Assembly (NCBI GenBank): GCA_012519465.1 | Contig: JAAYQD010000369.1 | Coordinates: 1 to 8,965, forward strand | DNA from: Candidatus Cloacimonadota bacterium | Lineage (GTDB): Bacteria; Cloacimonadota; Cloacimonadia; Cloacimonadales; Cloacimonadaceae | Direction of reading: 5' to 3' | DNA length: 8,965 nt | Shown here: piece after piece, positions 1-7,570 of the stretch | Numbering within the stretch: position 1 is the stretch's first letter | How the letters are laid out: the number at the start of each line of letters is the position of its first letter | The notes under the pieces: model-generated | Seen by the model: the letters and a program-made list of their open reading frames with translations, nothing else | Told to the model about the DNA's origin: nothing | Databases searched by the model: none | Position numbers and translations under genes: made by a program

Positions 1-1163
1 GTCAGTTCTTCGGATGCCACCATTTTCAGGTTTGAGGGATCAATCCACTGTCCGTTTTTCATCAAGCCAAAGTGGAGGTGAGGGCCGGTGGATTTTCCGG
101 TGCTGCCCACGCGGCCGATTATCTGGCCTTTCTTCACGCTTTGACCTCGTTTTACGCCTATGGAAGAGAGGTGGGCATATTGGGTGATGAGACCGCTGGG
201 ATGCTTGATGCGGATTTGATTGCCCCATCCGCCGGCATAGTGGGCTTCTGTGACGGTGCCATTTGCCACAGCCATCACCGGTGTTCCGTGTGAGGCTTTA
301 TAATCCACGCCCTGGTGCATTGCCCAATTGCCATAAACGGGGTCTATCCGGCGTCCAAACTTTGACCTCACGTGGATATGGGCAAGTGGATAGCCCACGC
401 CGCCTCCGCTGGAGGAGCGCACGATCTTGCCTTCGGGGCCATAGAGGCCGGTGAGCACAGACTTGGGGTTTGGATCTTCATAGCGAAAGAGCTCGTGGGT
501 GCCGGTGGATTTGCCCTTATATTGCACATACAGGATTTTGCCGCCGGAAATGAGCTTCCCTTCAAAGTAACGCAGGTCTGCCAAGATTTGGTATTCATCC
601 TCGCTTTTGGCACGCCGGCGAAAGTCTATTTTGGATTCCAGAGCGTTGATGATCTGCTGCACGTCACTATTGGGAAGCCCCTTGGATGCCAGGGATTCAC
701 TGAGCGTACCCTCCAGATTGCCGGTAATGAGCTTGGTTTCCATGCGTGTGGGCAGCTTTTCCTGAGTATAAACAAGGCTATCACCCTGCACCTTAAATTG
801 GTGGCGCACAGTGGGTTCCTGCACAAAAGTCATTGCCTCTATCTTCTGTTTGTCATCTGACAGCTTGATCTTGAGGGTATCCCCCGGTTGGATGGTGGAG
901 ACGTCTATATAATCTCCAAACTGATAGGTGATGGTGGCAATCTCTCTAAGCGGGATTCCGTTATTTTCCATAATCCCATAAAGACTGCCTCCAGCCGGGA
1001 TCACTTCGGTAATCCAGGGGTCTATCTCCACTATGTCTTCGGCTTGTTTAGCGAGATTACGCTGTTTTGCGGAAGATGGTGTGGAATCCAGAATACTATA
1101 AAGGGAAAACCCAACGAATACGGATAAGACTATGCCCAGTAGGACGTTTCTCCCTGTAATCAT
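1..1163 (-). CDS. M23 family metallopeptidase (LytM-type murein endopeptidase), 3' end cut by window edge
   Basis: This is a probable peptidoglycan hydrolase acting in the periplasm or cell envelope. The ATG at 1163 opens a frame that stays open for 387 codons to the left edge, so the C-terminus is missing. Residues 1-25 form an uncleaved-looking signal anchor (RNVLLGIVLSVFVGFSLYSIL). Residues 52-100 resemble the OapA/Csd3-type N-terminal domain seen in longer M23 proteins. The LytM domain spans about 260-380. It carries HxxxD (H283, D287), the catalytic histidine in QYAHLS (H331) and HLHFG (H362, H364), so the zinc site is complete and an active enzyme is expected. GGAG lies 7 bases before the ATG, and the gene starts 16 bases after the CDF stop, so it is probably the fifth gene of the kdd operon. 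The envelope role has no obvious link to lysine fermentation. The family call is firm; the exact bond cleaved is unknown. Confidence 0.93.
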   Translation of the reverse strand, partial: MITGRNVLLGIVLSVFVGFSLYSILDSTPSSAKQRNLAKQAEDIVEIDPWITEVIPAGGSLYGIMENNGIPLREIATITYQFGDYIDVSTIQPGDTLKIKLSDDKQKIEAMTFVQEPTVRHQFKVQGDSLVYTQEKLPTRMETKLITGNLEGTLSESLASKGLPNSDVQQIINALESKIDFRRRAKSEDEYQILADLRYFEGKLISGGKILYVQYKGKSTGTHELFRYEDPNPKSVLTGLYGPEGKIVRSSSGGGVGYPLAHIHVRSKFGRRIDPVYGNWAMHQGVDYKASHGTPVMAVANGTVTEAHYAGGWGNQIRIKHPSGLITQYAHLSSIGVKRGQSVKKGQIIGRVGSTGKSTGPHLHFGLMKNGQWIDPSNLKMVASEEL

Positions 1164-1179
1164 AAATTAACTCCATAAA

Positions 1180-2076
1180 CTATGTGACTTGTGGAAAGGC
1201 TGGATGGTAGTGGATATGAACGCTGTGGAGCGAGGTACCATACTTTGCCATCAGTGCATCTTCCACGGCATGAGAGAGCTTGTGCCCTTCCTCCACGCTC
1301 AAAGATCCATCCACGCCGATGGTCATATTGATTGTGAAAAGGTGTCCAAAACGATGTACGCCAAGCTCTTCAATGCGATACACTCCTTCCACCTGAAGTG
1401 CGATATTGCGCACCTGCCTGCCAAACTCCGGATCGGGGACGCTGTCCATGAGGTCTGCAGAGGAATCCATGATAATCTCAACCCCTGTTTTGGCGATATA
1501 AAAGGCTACGATGGCTCCGGCAGCGGGACCCATCCAGTGAAAGCCCAGCCGTCCCATAATCACGCCCACAACCACAGCAGCGGTTGCCATGATATCGTTC
1601 AGATGGTCATTTGCCAAGGCGCGCACGGTGGGATTATCCACCTTGCGGTAAATCTTGTTTGTATAAAAATAGAGGAATATCTTGAGCAGGATGGTGCCGA
1701 TGGCGATAATGAGCACAGCAAAGGATGCTGAACGACCGGGTGCATGACCGCTTAACTGATTGAATACCTTGTTGATGGCATCCCAAAAGATGGCTATACC
1801 AGTGGTGAGGATGAAGGCGCCAACCACGATGGCGGCAATGTTTTCCAGCTGGCGATGCCCATAAGGATGCTCTGCATCTGCAGGCTTGCGTGCATGGTGC
1901 ATAAAAATCTTGACCACCACATAGTAAACCACGTCCGATACGGAATTGATACCATCTGCAAGCAGCGCAGGAGAGTGGCCAAAGATGCCAAAGAACGTCT
2001 TTGCCAAAGAGAGGATGATATTACTGCCCAGCCCCAGGTTCACAATTCTGGCTGTCAGCTTGTCGCGCTCAAGCAT
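1180..2076 (-). CDS. Cation diffusion facilitator transporter, Mn-type metal quartet
   Basis: This 298-residue inner-membrane protein is expected to export divalent metal cations in exchange for protons. Hydrophobic helices span about 11-33, 38-60, 81-102, 117-139, 160-176 and 182-203, followed by a cytoplasmic C-terminal domain (about 208-298) with GVHRFG and HVHIHYHP-like histidine motifs. The conserved loop HPYGH is at 70-74. The membrane metal site reads N44-x3-D48 in helix 2 and D157-x3-D161 in helix 5. Zinc exporters normally have H/D-D and H-D there. From memory, the N-D/D-D pattern matches manganese CDFs such as MntE and MneP, so manganese is my best guess for the substrate. A TTG at 2097 would extend the frame by 7 residues. 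I chose the ATG at 2076 because GGAAG lies 6 bases upstream; it overlaps the upstream gene's end by 8 bases, suggesting translational coupling. The gene ends in TAG. Confidence 0.9.
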   Translation of the reverse strand: MLERDKLTARIVNLGLGSNIILSLAKTFFGIFGHSPALLADGINSVSDVVYYVVVKIFMHHARKPADAEHPYGHRQLENIAAIVVGAFILTTGIAIFWDAINKVFNQLSGHAPGRSASFAVLIIAIGTILLKIFLYFYTNKIYRKVDNPTVRALANDHLNDIMATAAVVVGVIMGRLGFHWMGPAAGAIVAFYIAKTGVEIIMDSSADLMDSVPDPEFGRQVRNIALQVEGVYRIEELGVHRFGHLFTINMTIGVDGSLSVEEGHKLSHAVEDALMAKYGTSLHSVHIHYHPAFPQVT

Positions 2077-3082
2077 GCTCCACTTCCATAACGTCAATAA
2101 TATTCAGTTGGGGGAATGCAGTCCTGATATGGCTGCGGAAATGAGCGGCGTCTGCACTGGCGGCTCCAATTGCCTCAGCATTTAGTGCCACTGCCTTTAT
2201 CCTGAAGGGAATGAGGGTAAGGAGTCTGCACCTTTCATGCAGGGCTTTCAGGTCTGGCAAATCTATCTTGAGGCAATCCGGGTGCCTCAGGATTATATGG
2301 GTCTCCTGCATGGCAAACACATCTTTCAGAAGGGGCAGGCTATGTTTGCTGAGGACTCCGGGGATGAATATCCGGCTGGATTTGGGCAGGGATTTGATGA
2401 GGGTGGAAATGAGGGTTTCATTGCCGAAGAAAGTTTTGATCTCAGTGCTCTGCCAAGTGTTATCTTTGTAAAATAGAACCTCTTCCGTTTCACTCAGCAG
2501 TTCGTATTCCTCATTGATGGCAGGGTAGAGCTTGATATTGCCCAGCATGAGCAGCCTATCCAGCTCTGTGGTCACTTCTTGCACGTTCCCAAAAGATGCC
2601 CCCAAAACCAGGGCTATGGCATCGATGGCAGGGCTGAGGGTTATGGATTTGCGGTCCAGGGAGCCATCGATGATTATCTTCTTGGCACCCAGGCTCTGCA
2701 TCTGTCTGGAAAGTTGAATCTGGTCTGCCACAGTGGCAGGCCCAGTGATGCGGGTTTGGATTTGAAAGCGGCTGCGGGCTATCCAGAGGGGTCTTTGGAT
2801 ATCGGGAATGCTTGCCAATACTTCCACGGTGCCTCCCTTTTCATCCAGTGTGCGGGAATCGCAGCAAAAGATGGTATCCGCAGGCAGGGTGACGGCTGGC
2901 TTTGGCGTCCTGAACACGCTATCTTCCTCTTCACCATCCAACCCGGTGGAGAATACTGCCATGGAGGTGTGGGGACACATCCTCAGCAGATGGTTTAATA
3001 ACGATGTCTTACCAGCGTTTTTAGAAATCCCGACGATGGCAATGATATTCACGCCATCGCCGGTGATCCAGTTAAAACACAT
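2069..3082 (-). CDS. kamB: P-loop ATPase-like protein, probable lysine 5,6-aminomutase reactivase subunit KamB
   Basis: This soluble protein of 337 residues has a clear Walker A loop near its N-terminus (G18-ISKNA-G24-K25-T26) and a Walker B-like strand, KKIIIDGSLDR (134-144, D139). Little else is recognisable by motif. Lysine-fermentation clusters of Fusobacterium and Clostridia carry KamB next to kamA. It works with the MutS-like ATPase KamC to restore cobalamin-dependent lysine 5,6-aminomutase. Size, P-loop type and position directly after kamA fit KamB, but the assignment rests on context and recollection. No KamC partner or kamDE genes follow here. The start is uncertain. The ATG at 3082, two bases after the kamA stop, has only a weak ribosome binding site. 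A GTG at 3052 would give a protein starting at VNIIAIVG, just before the P-loop, which would also be natural for this fold. The end overlaps the CDF gene by 8 bases. Confidence 0.6.
   Translation of the reverse strand: MCFNWITGDGVNIIAIVGISKNAGKTSLLNHLLRMCPHTSMAVFSTGLDGEEEDSVFRTPKPAVTLPADTIFCCDSRTLDEKGGTVEVLASIPDIQRPLWIARSRFQIQTRITGPATVADQIQLSRQMQSLGAKKIIIDGSLDRKSITLSPAIDAIALVLGASFGNVQEVTTELDRLLMLGNIKLYPAINEEYELLSETEEVLFYKDNTWQSTEIKTFFGNETLISTLIKSLPKSSRIFIPGVLSKHSLPLLKDVFAMQETHIILRHPDCLKIDLPDLKALHERCRLLTLIPFRIKAVALNAEAIGAASADAAHFRSHIRTAFPQLNIIDVMEVEHA
2083..2087 (-). promoter_or_regulatory. Ribosome binding site deciding the CDF start
   Basis: GGAAG on the minus strand lies 6 bases before the ATG at 2076, within the last codons of the upstream P-loop gene. 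It favours the ATG over the in-frame TTG at 2097 and suggests translational coupling. Confidence 0.6.
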
Positions 3083-3084
3083 GC

Positions 3085-4332
3085 TTAGTTTTTGCGGCGC
3101 AGATTCCGTTTTGTGTCTGAAGGTCCCACTGCCACTTTTTCGCCTCTCAACAGGCTCATCACACCATCGGTGGAACGGCGCTCCTGAGGGCAAAGGCTGC
3201 GGTAGTCTTCATCTTTTTGAGCTTCAAAGCCGGGTTCTGTGTAGGTGGTGATAAAGCCTTCATAATTGCGCAATATCACCCTGCCGGGCATTTGAGAGAT
3301 GAGGTAATTTGGCATCACGGGGATCTTGCCTCCGCCGCCGGGGGCATCCACCACATAGGTGGGGATACAAAGACCGGAGGTGTGTCCGCGCAGGGATTCC
3401 ATGATTTCGATTCCCTTGGAAACGGGGGTGCGGAAATGAGAGATTCCCTGGGAAAGATCACATTGATAGATATAGTATGGGCGCACGCGGTTTTTCACCA
3501 GTTTGTGCACCAATTCTTTCATCACATCCGGATGATCGTTAACGCCTTTGAGGAGTACGGTTTGGTTGCTTAGCACCACGCCGATTTCTGCCAGACGTGC
3601 CAGGGCTTCCGCGTTTTCTTCTCCAAGCTCGTTGGGATGGTTAAAGTGGGTATTCAGCCAGAGGAATTTGTACTTTTTGAGCACATTCAGCAGGTTGTCA
3701 TTCACTCTTTGCGGCAAAACCACCGGTAAACGGGAGCCCAAGCGCACGATATCCACGTGGTCGATGGCAGCCAGTTTGCCCAAAATCTCATCAATGCGCT
3801 CATCACTGATGGTGAGGGGATCGCCACCGCTGAGGATCACGTCGCGCACTTCTTTGTGTTCGCGGATATATTGGATGGCTTTTTCCACGTTCTCGTGGGG
3901 CATGGGGGCGTCATTCTATCCGGCTTTGCGGCGGCGCGTGCAATGTCTGCAATACATGGCACACTGATCGGTAATCAACAGCAGTACCCTGTCTGGATAG
4001 CGATGGGTCATGCCGGGTACGGGCGCATCGTCATCTTCGTGCAGGGGGTCTGCCATATCCACGTCTGCCAGATAGCTTTCCTGAATGCGGGGTATGGCTT
4101 GCAGGCGCACGGGGTCTTTTGGATTGGATTGATCTATGCGGGATAGATAGTATGGTGTGATTGCCATACGGAAGGAGTAGGCGGTGTTTTGTGCCATCTG
4201 CTCTTCTTCGGGCAGGAGGCGGATGTATTTGCGCAGCGTATCAAAATCTGTGATGCGATTGCGAAGCTGCCAATACCAATCTTTCCACTCTTCGTCTGTG
4301 GCAATGGAACGGATGGGGATGATATCACTCAT
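3085..4332 (-). CDS. kamA: L-lysine 2,3-aminomutase, full length but split by an in-frame TAG at codon 139
   Basis: KamA is a radical-SAM, PLP-dependent enzyme that converts L-lysine to L-beta-lysine, step 1 of lysine fermentation. The frame runs 415 codons, close to the 416-residue Clostridium subterminale enzyme. It has the [4Fe-4S]/SAM motif C124-x3-C128-x2-C131. Counting through the stop, it has the substrate aspartates D292 (YQCDL) and D329 (VVDAP) and the PLP lysine K336 in GGGGK. These match C. subterminale D293, D330 and K337 with a constant offset of one, so lysine rather than glutamate is the likely substrate. Codon 139 (3918-3916) is TAG where the reference enzyme has Gln140. Reading past it, NDAP continues in the same frame with no indel. 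Unsuppressed, this leaves a 138-residue piece (4332-3916) holding the cluster motif and a 272-codon remainder (3903-3085) holding the PLP site; neither should work alone. GGGAGGAA lies about 6 bases before the ATG, and the gene starts 13 bases after the kdd stop. Confidence 0.9.
3916..3918 (-). other. In-frame amber codon inside kamA
   Basis: The codons around this point read R-R-R-K-A-G-TAG-N-D-A-P-M-P-H. In C. subterminale KamA the corresponding stretch is R-R-R-F-A-G-Q. One C-to-T transition (CAG to TAG) explains it. The next in-frame ATG (3903) is 5 codons on and has no good ribosome binding site in front, so efficient reinitiation is not evident. Confidence 0.93.
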
Positions 4333-4345
4333 GGGGGTTCCTCCC

Positions 4346-5404
4346 TTAGTCTATATAACGTTCTTTAAAAAGTCTCATCAATACGGGATTACGGCGCAAC
4401 AGATCCAATGAGATCATAGCGTGATTGCGCGCATAACCATTGCCCAAAATCATATCCACATCTGCGCCGATGCCTTCTGCACCCAAGGCTGCCTTGGTAA
4501 AGGATGTTGCCATGGAAAAGAAGTAAACCAATCCACGGTCTTTACATGCCATGATGCTGGGCAATTCTGTATCTTCGATATTCACCACGTTGATCACCAC
4601 GTCTGCCATTTTGCCATCGGTGAGTCTGGATACCTCTTTTTGGATGGTGATGGCGTCTGTGGCGCTGGATATAATTACTTCATCACAGCCGGTCTCTGTG
4701 CATACCGGGATATAATTGGGATTGCGGACGATGCCGATTACCTTGCCGGATACCCTGGCACGCTCTTTGGATACGGCATTGCAAAGGATTCCACTTTTGC
4801 CATGGGCACCCAGGATTACCACTGTGTCTCCGGGACGCACCAAGCGCTCTGCCTGGGCGGGAGCTCCTGCCACGTCCAACACGCTGAGGGCCAGGTTCTC
4901 GTCCATATCTTCCGGCAAACGGGCATAAATGCCACTGCTGAAGATGATTGCCTGTCCTTCGATTTCCACCTGATCTTTATCCAAAAGCACCTTTTTGACC
5001 TTGGTGATCTTGAGCGGCGTGAGGGAGAGGGATACCAGGCTGGCGATTGTATCTCCCACCTTGATTTGGTCTTTCATTTCAAAATTTTCACCAATGGCAG
5101 CCACGCGTCCGATCAGCATCCCACCAGAGCCGGTGTCTTCATTCTTGTGTTTGCCAGTGCGGTCTGTGAGCTCAATGGCATGCTCTGCAAAAGCCTTTTC
5201 CAAATCTGTGTGGCCTTGTGCGGCAAGCTTGTTTTTGATTTGGTGAAACGATGCGCTATCCACGTTCAGACGTATCACGTCCACCAGGAGCTCGTTATCC
5301 CAAATCTCGCTCATATCGTTGTTTAATACTCTTGCCGGCTGGGGCAATACGCCCTGCGGCTCAATCACTCGATGTGTTCCATAACGGCATCCGCCAGTTT
5401 TCAT
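4346..5404 (-). CDS. kdd: L-erythro-3,5-diaminohexanoate dehydrogenase
   Basis: Kdd is a cytoplasmic NAD-dependent enzyme (EC 1.4.1.11). It oxidatively deaminates 3,5-diaminohexanoate to 5-amino-3-oxohexanoate and ammonia, the step after the two aminomutases of lysine fermentation. The 352-residue protein opens with the characteristic YGTHRVIEPQGVLPQPA (8-24). A GroES-like part with GGMLIGRVAAIG (94-105) follows, then a Rossmann nucleotide site, VVILGAHGKSGILC (195-208), in a medium-chain-dehydrogenase-like layout. The length suits the family. The ATG at 5404 is supported by GGAGG six bases upstream. It is the first gene of the run kdd-kamA-kamB-CDF-M23, with 13 bases before kamA, and a good promoter lies about 80 bases upstream. 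The kce and kal genes for the following steps are not here and would have to lie elsewhere. I see no damage in this gene, in contrast to kamA. Confidence 0.93.
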   Translation of the reverse strand: MKTGGCRYGTHRVIEPQGVLPQPARVLNNDMSEIWDNELLVDVIRLNVDSASFHQIKNKLAAQGHTDLEKAFAEHAIELTDRTGKHKNEDTGSGGMLIGRVAAIGENFEMKDQIKVGDTIASLVSLSLTPLKITKVKKVLLDKDQVEIEGQAIIFSSGIYARLPEDMDENLALSVLDVAGAPAQAERLVRPGDTVVILGAHGKSGILCNAVSKERARVSGKVIGIVRNPNYIPVCTETGCDEVIISSATDAITIQKEVSRLTDGKMADVVINVVNIEDTELPSIMACKDRGLVYFFSMATSFTKAALGAEGIGADVDMILGNGYARNHAMISLDLLRRNPVLMRLFKERYID

Positions 5405-5612
5405 TCGGAACCTCCATTATTATATATTCATTTTAATCCAAATAAGCCCCCAGAGGCAGTGTAATTCACATTTCAATAGGGGAAATATTACTCTATAAAG
5501 AAGGGGATATCTGTCAAGACTTTTTTGGGATTTGGCTGTTGGATAGGTGGCTCACTCCGGAAACAGGGTGGAAGCGCAGGTTTTATAAAGTATCTGGTAT
5601 TAGGCGTGGGTA
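5405..5612. other. Intergenic region between the restriction gene and kdd
   Basis: These 208 bases separate the endonuclease stop from the kdd start. Apart from the kdd promoter and its ribosome binding site I see no gene, repeat or convincing rho-independent terminator. Restriction-modification transcripts may therefore read through into kdd, or end by another route. Confidence 0.5.
5490..5517 (-). promoter_or_regulatory. Predicted sigma70-type promoter for the kdd-kamA operon
   Basis: On the minus strand a perfect TTGACA (5517-5512) is followed after 16 bases by TAGAGT (5495-5490), four of six matches to TATAAT. Transcription would start near 5483, giving a leader of about 80 bases before the kdd ATG. 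I see no clear operator or riboswitch in that leader. Confidence 0.55.
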
Positions 5613-6296
5613 TTAGCTTAATCTGGCGATTTCAGCTCGAATCTCGGGGATGATATCTGCATTTAAGATCTTTTTCTTTGCCGAATAAATGAAAAAAACC
5701 TGCCCGGCATATTTCTCTTTGAACTTTGCATGGTTTGCCGCATGGATATGTTCCCATTGGTATTGGTCTAAAGATTGACCCGTAACTGGTTTGATTTGGA
5801 TGCCAATGTATCTTTGCTCTGTAATTTTGATGAAAAAATCTACACAATATCTTCTATCCCAAGCATCCGGTGCGGGCTCAATCTCGACACCAAGCTCTTT
5901 TTCCAAGGCACCATATACCGTATTGATTTCGATGAAATAACCTTCATAAGTGCGGTTTATTACAAGATTATAAACATAATCAACACATTCTTTTTCGGTA
6001 ATCGAAGACAATTCTTTATGAACCACTTCGCTAAGTTTTACATAAAGCCTTTCGCCAAGGTCTCTTAAGTATTCTTTGGTGATTTCTATGCCATCATTCT
6101 TTTGCTGGCGCGCATGTTCAAAATAATAATTAACCCAAGATTCATAGGAATCCGGTGCACATTTTCGAATTAGCTCGGAAACCTTATCGACACTGTAGGT
6201 TCTGTTTAGCCCCCAACGATTCACACCGTAGTTTAAAAGTGTTTCTCGATGATATTTGTAGTTCCGGCCTTCTTGTGATTTATGCCAGCTATTCAT
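5613..6296 (-). CDS. Type II restriction endonuclease, MjaI-like (CTAG)
   Basis: This 227-residue protein is encoded right behind a DNA methyltransferase and is very probably its restriction partner. The N-terminal block GRNYKYHRETLLNYGVNRWG (10-29) and the overall size resemble the MjaI endonuclease family, which cuts CTAG; I recognise this from memory, not from a search. A PD-(D/E)xK-type core is plausible, with D153 in CVDFF and Q167-x-K169 in IGIQIKP. In that reading the usual second acidic residue is glutamine, a known variation. E118 (RTYEGY) may supply another metal ligand. The ATG overlaps the methyltransferase TGA (ATGA). A strong AAGGAGG seven bases upstream lies inside the methyltransferase's last codons. 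Making the methyltransferase first and coupling the nuclease to it is a common protective arrangement. The gene is visibly more AT-rich than kdd and kamA, suggesting acquisition. Nuclease role likely; exact specificity less sure. Confidence 0.72.
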   Translation of the reverse strand: MNSWHKSQEGRNYKYHRETLLNYGVNRWGLNRTYSVDKVSELIRKCAPDSYESWVNYYFEHARQQKNDGIEITKEYLRDLGERLYVKLSEVVHKELSSITEKECVDYVYNLVINRTYEGYFIEINTVYGALEKELGVEIEPAPDAWDRRYCVDFFIKITEQRYIGIQIKPVTGQSLDQYQWEHIHAANHAKFKEKYAGQVFFIYSAKKKILNADIIPEIRAEIARLS

Positions 6297-7570
6297 AACA
6301 GTGCCTCCTTGAATTTTTGAGCGTATTGAAATGAGTGTTTTTCGTCCAAATCAACCAGACGGTTTTTTAAGAGATGCATGTTTATAAAAGTCTTGTTTTT
6401 AAGATACATATAACATAGTAAGTTGTTGTTTTCGTCATACTTGTCATGATCAAAACGCAAAAACACCTGCTGGCCTTTGAGTTTTTCATTTAAGTAGCTC
6501 ATGGCCTTATCAGACAGTTCAGGTTTTTCTTTAATTCCTAACAGCCTTATTTTCAAGCCATTATTAAGAGTCAATAAAACGGGATTAATTATACTTTTTA
6601 CTCCATAGTATTCGGTTTGTTCCACTTCTTTATCATCAATTCTTGATCCAAATTGCAGTTTTTTCACGTCGATTATCTTATCGATCTTATGCGGATCTGA
6701 AAACGTGTAAAAGGAAGATCTGAGCTGACTTGGATCAGGAATAGGGCTTTCGTCTGTAAGATATTCCACCTTGCGTGTGAACAATTCCATTTGATTTGGA
6801 TTCAATTTGTTTTTGATCACATCAATATAGCTGGGGTTGATCTCGTAGCCCAAAGAGTTTCTTCTATTATTGATAGCCGCCAAGCTTGTGGTGCCGCTAC
6901 CCAAAAAGGGGTCTAACACGGTTTCTCCCTGGAAGCTAAACATCTTAATCAAGCGTGTGGGCAGTTCCAGGGGAAACATTGCCAGATGTTCATTTTGTTT
7001 TGCCCCGGCAAAATTCCAATGTCCGCTAAAGTATTCATTCCATTCTGCGTGAGTGAGCTTTGAAGCTTGTTTTTGTTCTGGACTTGGTTTGGGGGCATTA
7101 CCCAGTTTTTTAAACAGCAAAATGAATTCATAGTCTATCTTCAAAATACCGTTGCGGGGGTAGGGATAACTGCCCATCACAGAGCCTCCACCACTTGTGT
7201 TCATGGTTGTTTTCTTTTGCCAAATGATGGCACCCATATAATCCATGCCCAAGCTTTCGCAGAACTTGATGATCTCAGTGCGAATGGGTATTACCTTGTA
7301 GCGTCCATAGTAAACCGAACGGGCAAATTGATCTCCGATATTGATGCAAAGCCTGCATCCGGGATGTAAAACCCTAAAACACTCTTTCCAAACAAGATTA
7401 AGATTATTTATGTAGCTCTCATAATCATCGTTGAATCCAATCTGATCTTCAGTCCCATAATCTTTTAACTGCCAATAAGGCGGAGATGTGACGATCAGAT
7501 GCACGGATTCATCTTTGATAAGGCTCATATTTCTGCTGTCTCCTGTCACTACGATGTGTTTTTCGGGCAT
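6293..7570 (-). CDS. Type II DNA methyltransferase (beta-type, probably N4-cytosine) with C-terminal SNase-like domain
   Basis: This modification enzyme of 425 residues protects the host from the adjacent endonuclease using S-adenosylmethionine. The catalytic motif IV TSPPYW (28-33) precedes the SAM motif I DPFLGSGTT (220-228), the beta-class order. TSPPYW suits N4-cytosine methylation, as expected for CTAG enzymes of the MjaI type, though N6-adenine is not excluded. The methyltransferase fold ends near 265. After a linker, residues about 320-415 look like a staphylococcal-nuclease (TNase) domain: strands VLLTLNNGLKIRLLGI and QQVFLRFDHDKYD, then NLLCYMYLKNKTFINMHLL. R342 matches SNase Arg35, but Asp40 is replaced (K347) and Arg87 appears to be N383, so the domain is probably non-catalytic and may bind DNA or protein. 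The ATG at 7570 has GGAG six bases upstream. It is the first gene of a two-gene operon. Confidence 0.9.
   Translation of the reverse strand: MPEKHIVVTGDSRNMSLIKDESVHLIVTSPPYWQLKDYGTEDQIGFNDDYESYINNLNLVWKECFRVLHPGCRLCINIGDQFARSVYYGRYKVIPIRTEIIKFCESLGMDYMGAIIWQKKTTMNTSGGGSVMGSYPYPRNGILKIDYEFILLFKKLGNAPKPSPEQKQASKLTHAEWNEYFSGHWNFAGAKQNEHLAMFPLELPTRLIKMFSFQGETVLDPFLGSGTTSLAAINNRRNSLGYEINPSYIDVIKNKLNPNQMELFTRKVEYLTDESPIPDPSQLRSSFYTFSDPHKIDKIIDVKKLQFGSRIDDKEVEQTEYYGVKSIINPVLLTLNNGLKIRLLGIKEKPELSDKAMSYLNEKLKGQQVFLRFDHDKYDENNNLLCYMYLKNKTFINMHLLKNRLVDLDEKHSFQYAQKFKEALL
6304..6310 (-). promoter_or_regulatory. Ribosome binding site for the endonuclease
   Basis: AAGGAGG, seven bases before the ATG at 6296, is embedded in the methyltransferase codons for its final residues KEALL. 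It fixes the nuclease start and points to coupled translation. Confidence 0.75.

Noticed and set aside
1180..1182. Genome-wide reassignment of TAG to sense
   Set aside because: The CDF gene ends in TAG at the expected family length, and readthrough would run across the next gene's ribosome binding site and start in another frame. A general reassignment is therefore unlikely, though local suppression remains open.
1189..1731. Plus-strand open frame of 180 codons
   Set aside because: Antisense to the CDF transporter, whose membrane helices and motifs show the real coding strand.
3904..3918. Frameshift as the cause of the kamA split
   Set aside because: The frame on each side of the TAG is identical and the residues between (NDAP) align with the family, so only a substitution is needed.
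4421..5326. Plus-strand open frame of 301 codons
   Set aside because: It lies antisense to kdd, which has clear family motifs. The protein is rich in Cys and His without a recognisable pattern, typical of a shadow frame.
5415..5425. TATAAT-like sequence just upstream of kdd as the promoter
   Set aside because: It lies so close to the ribosome binding site that the transcript would begin at or inside it, and there is no matching -35. The TTGACA/TAGAGT pair at 5517-5490 is better.
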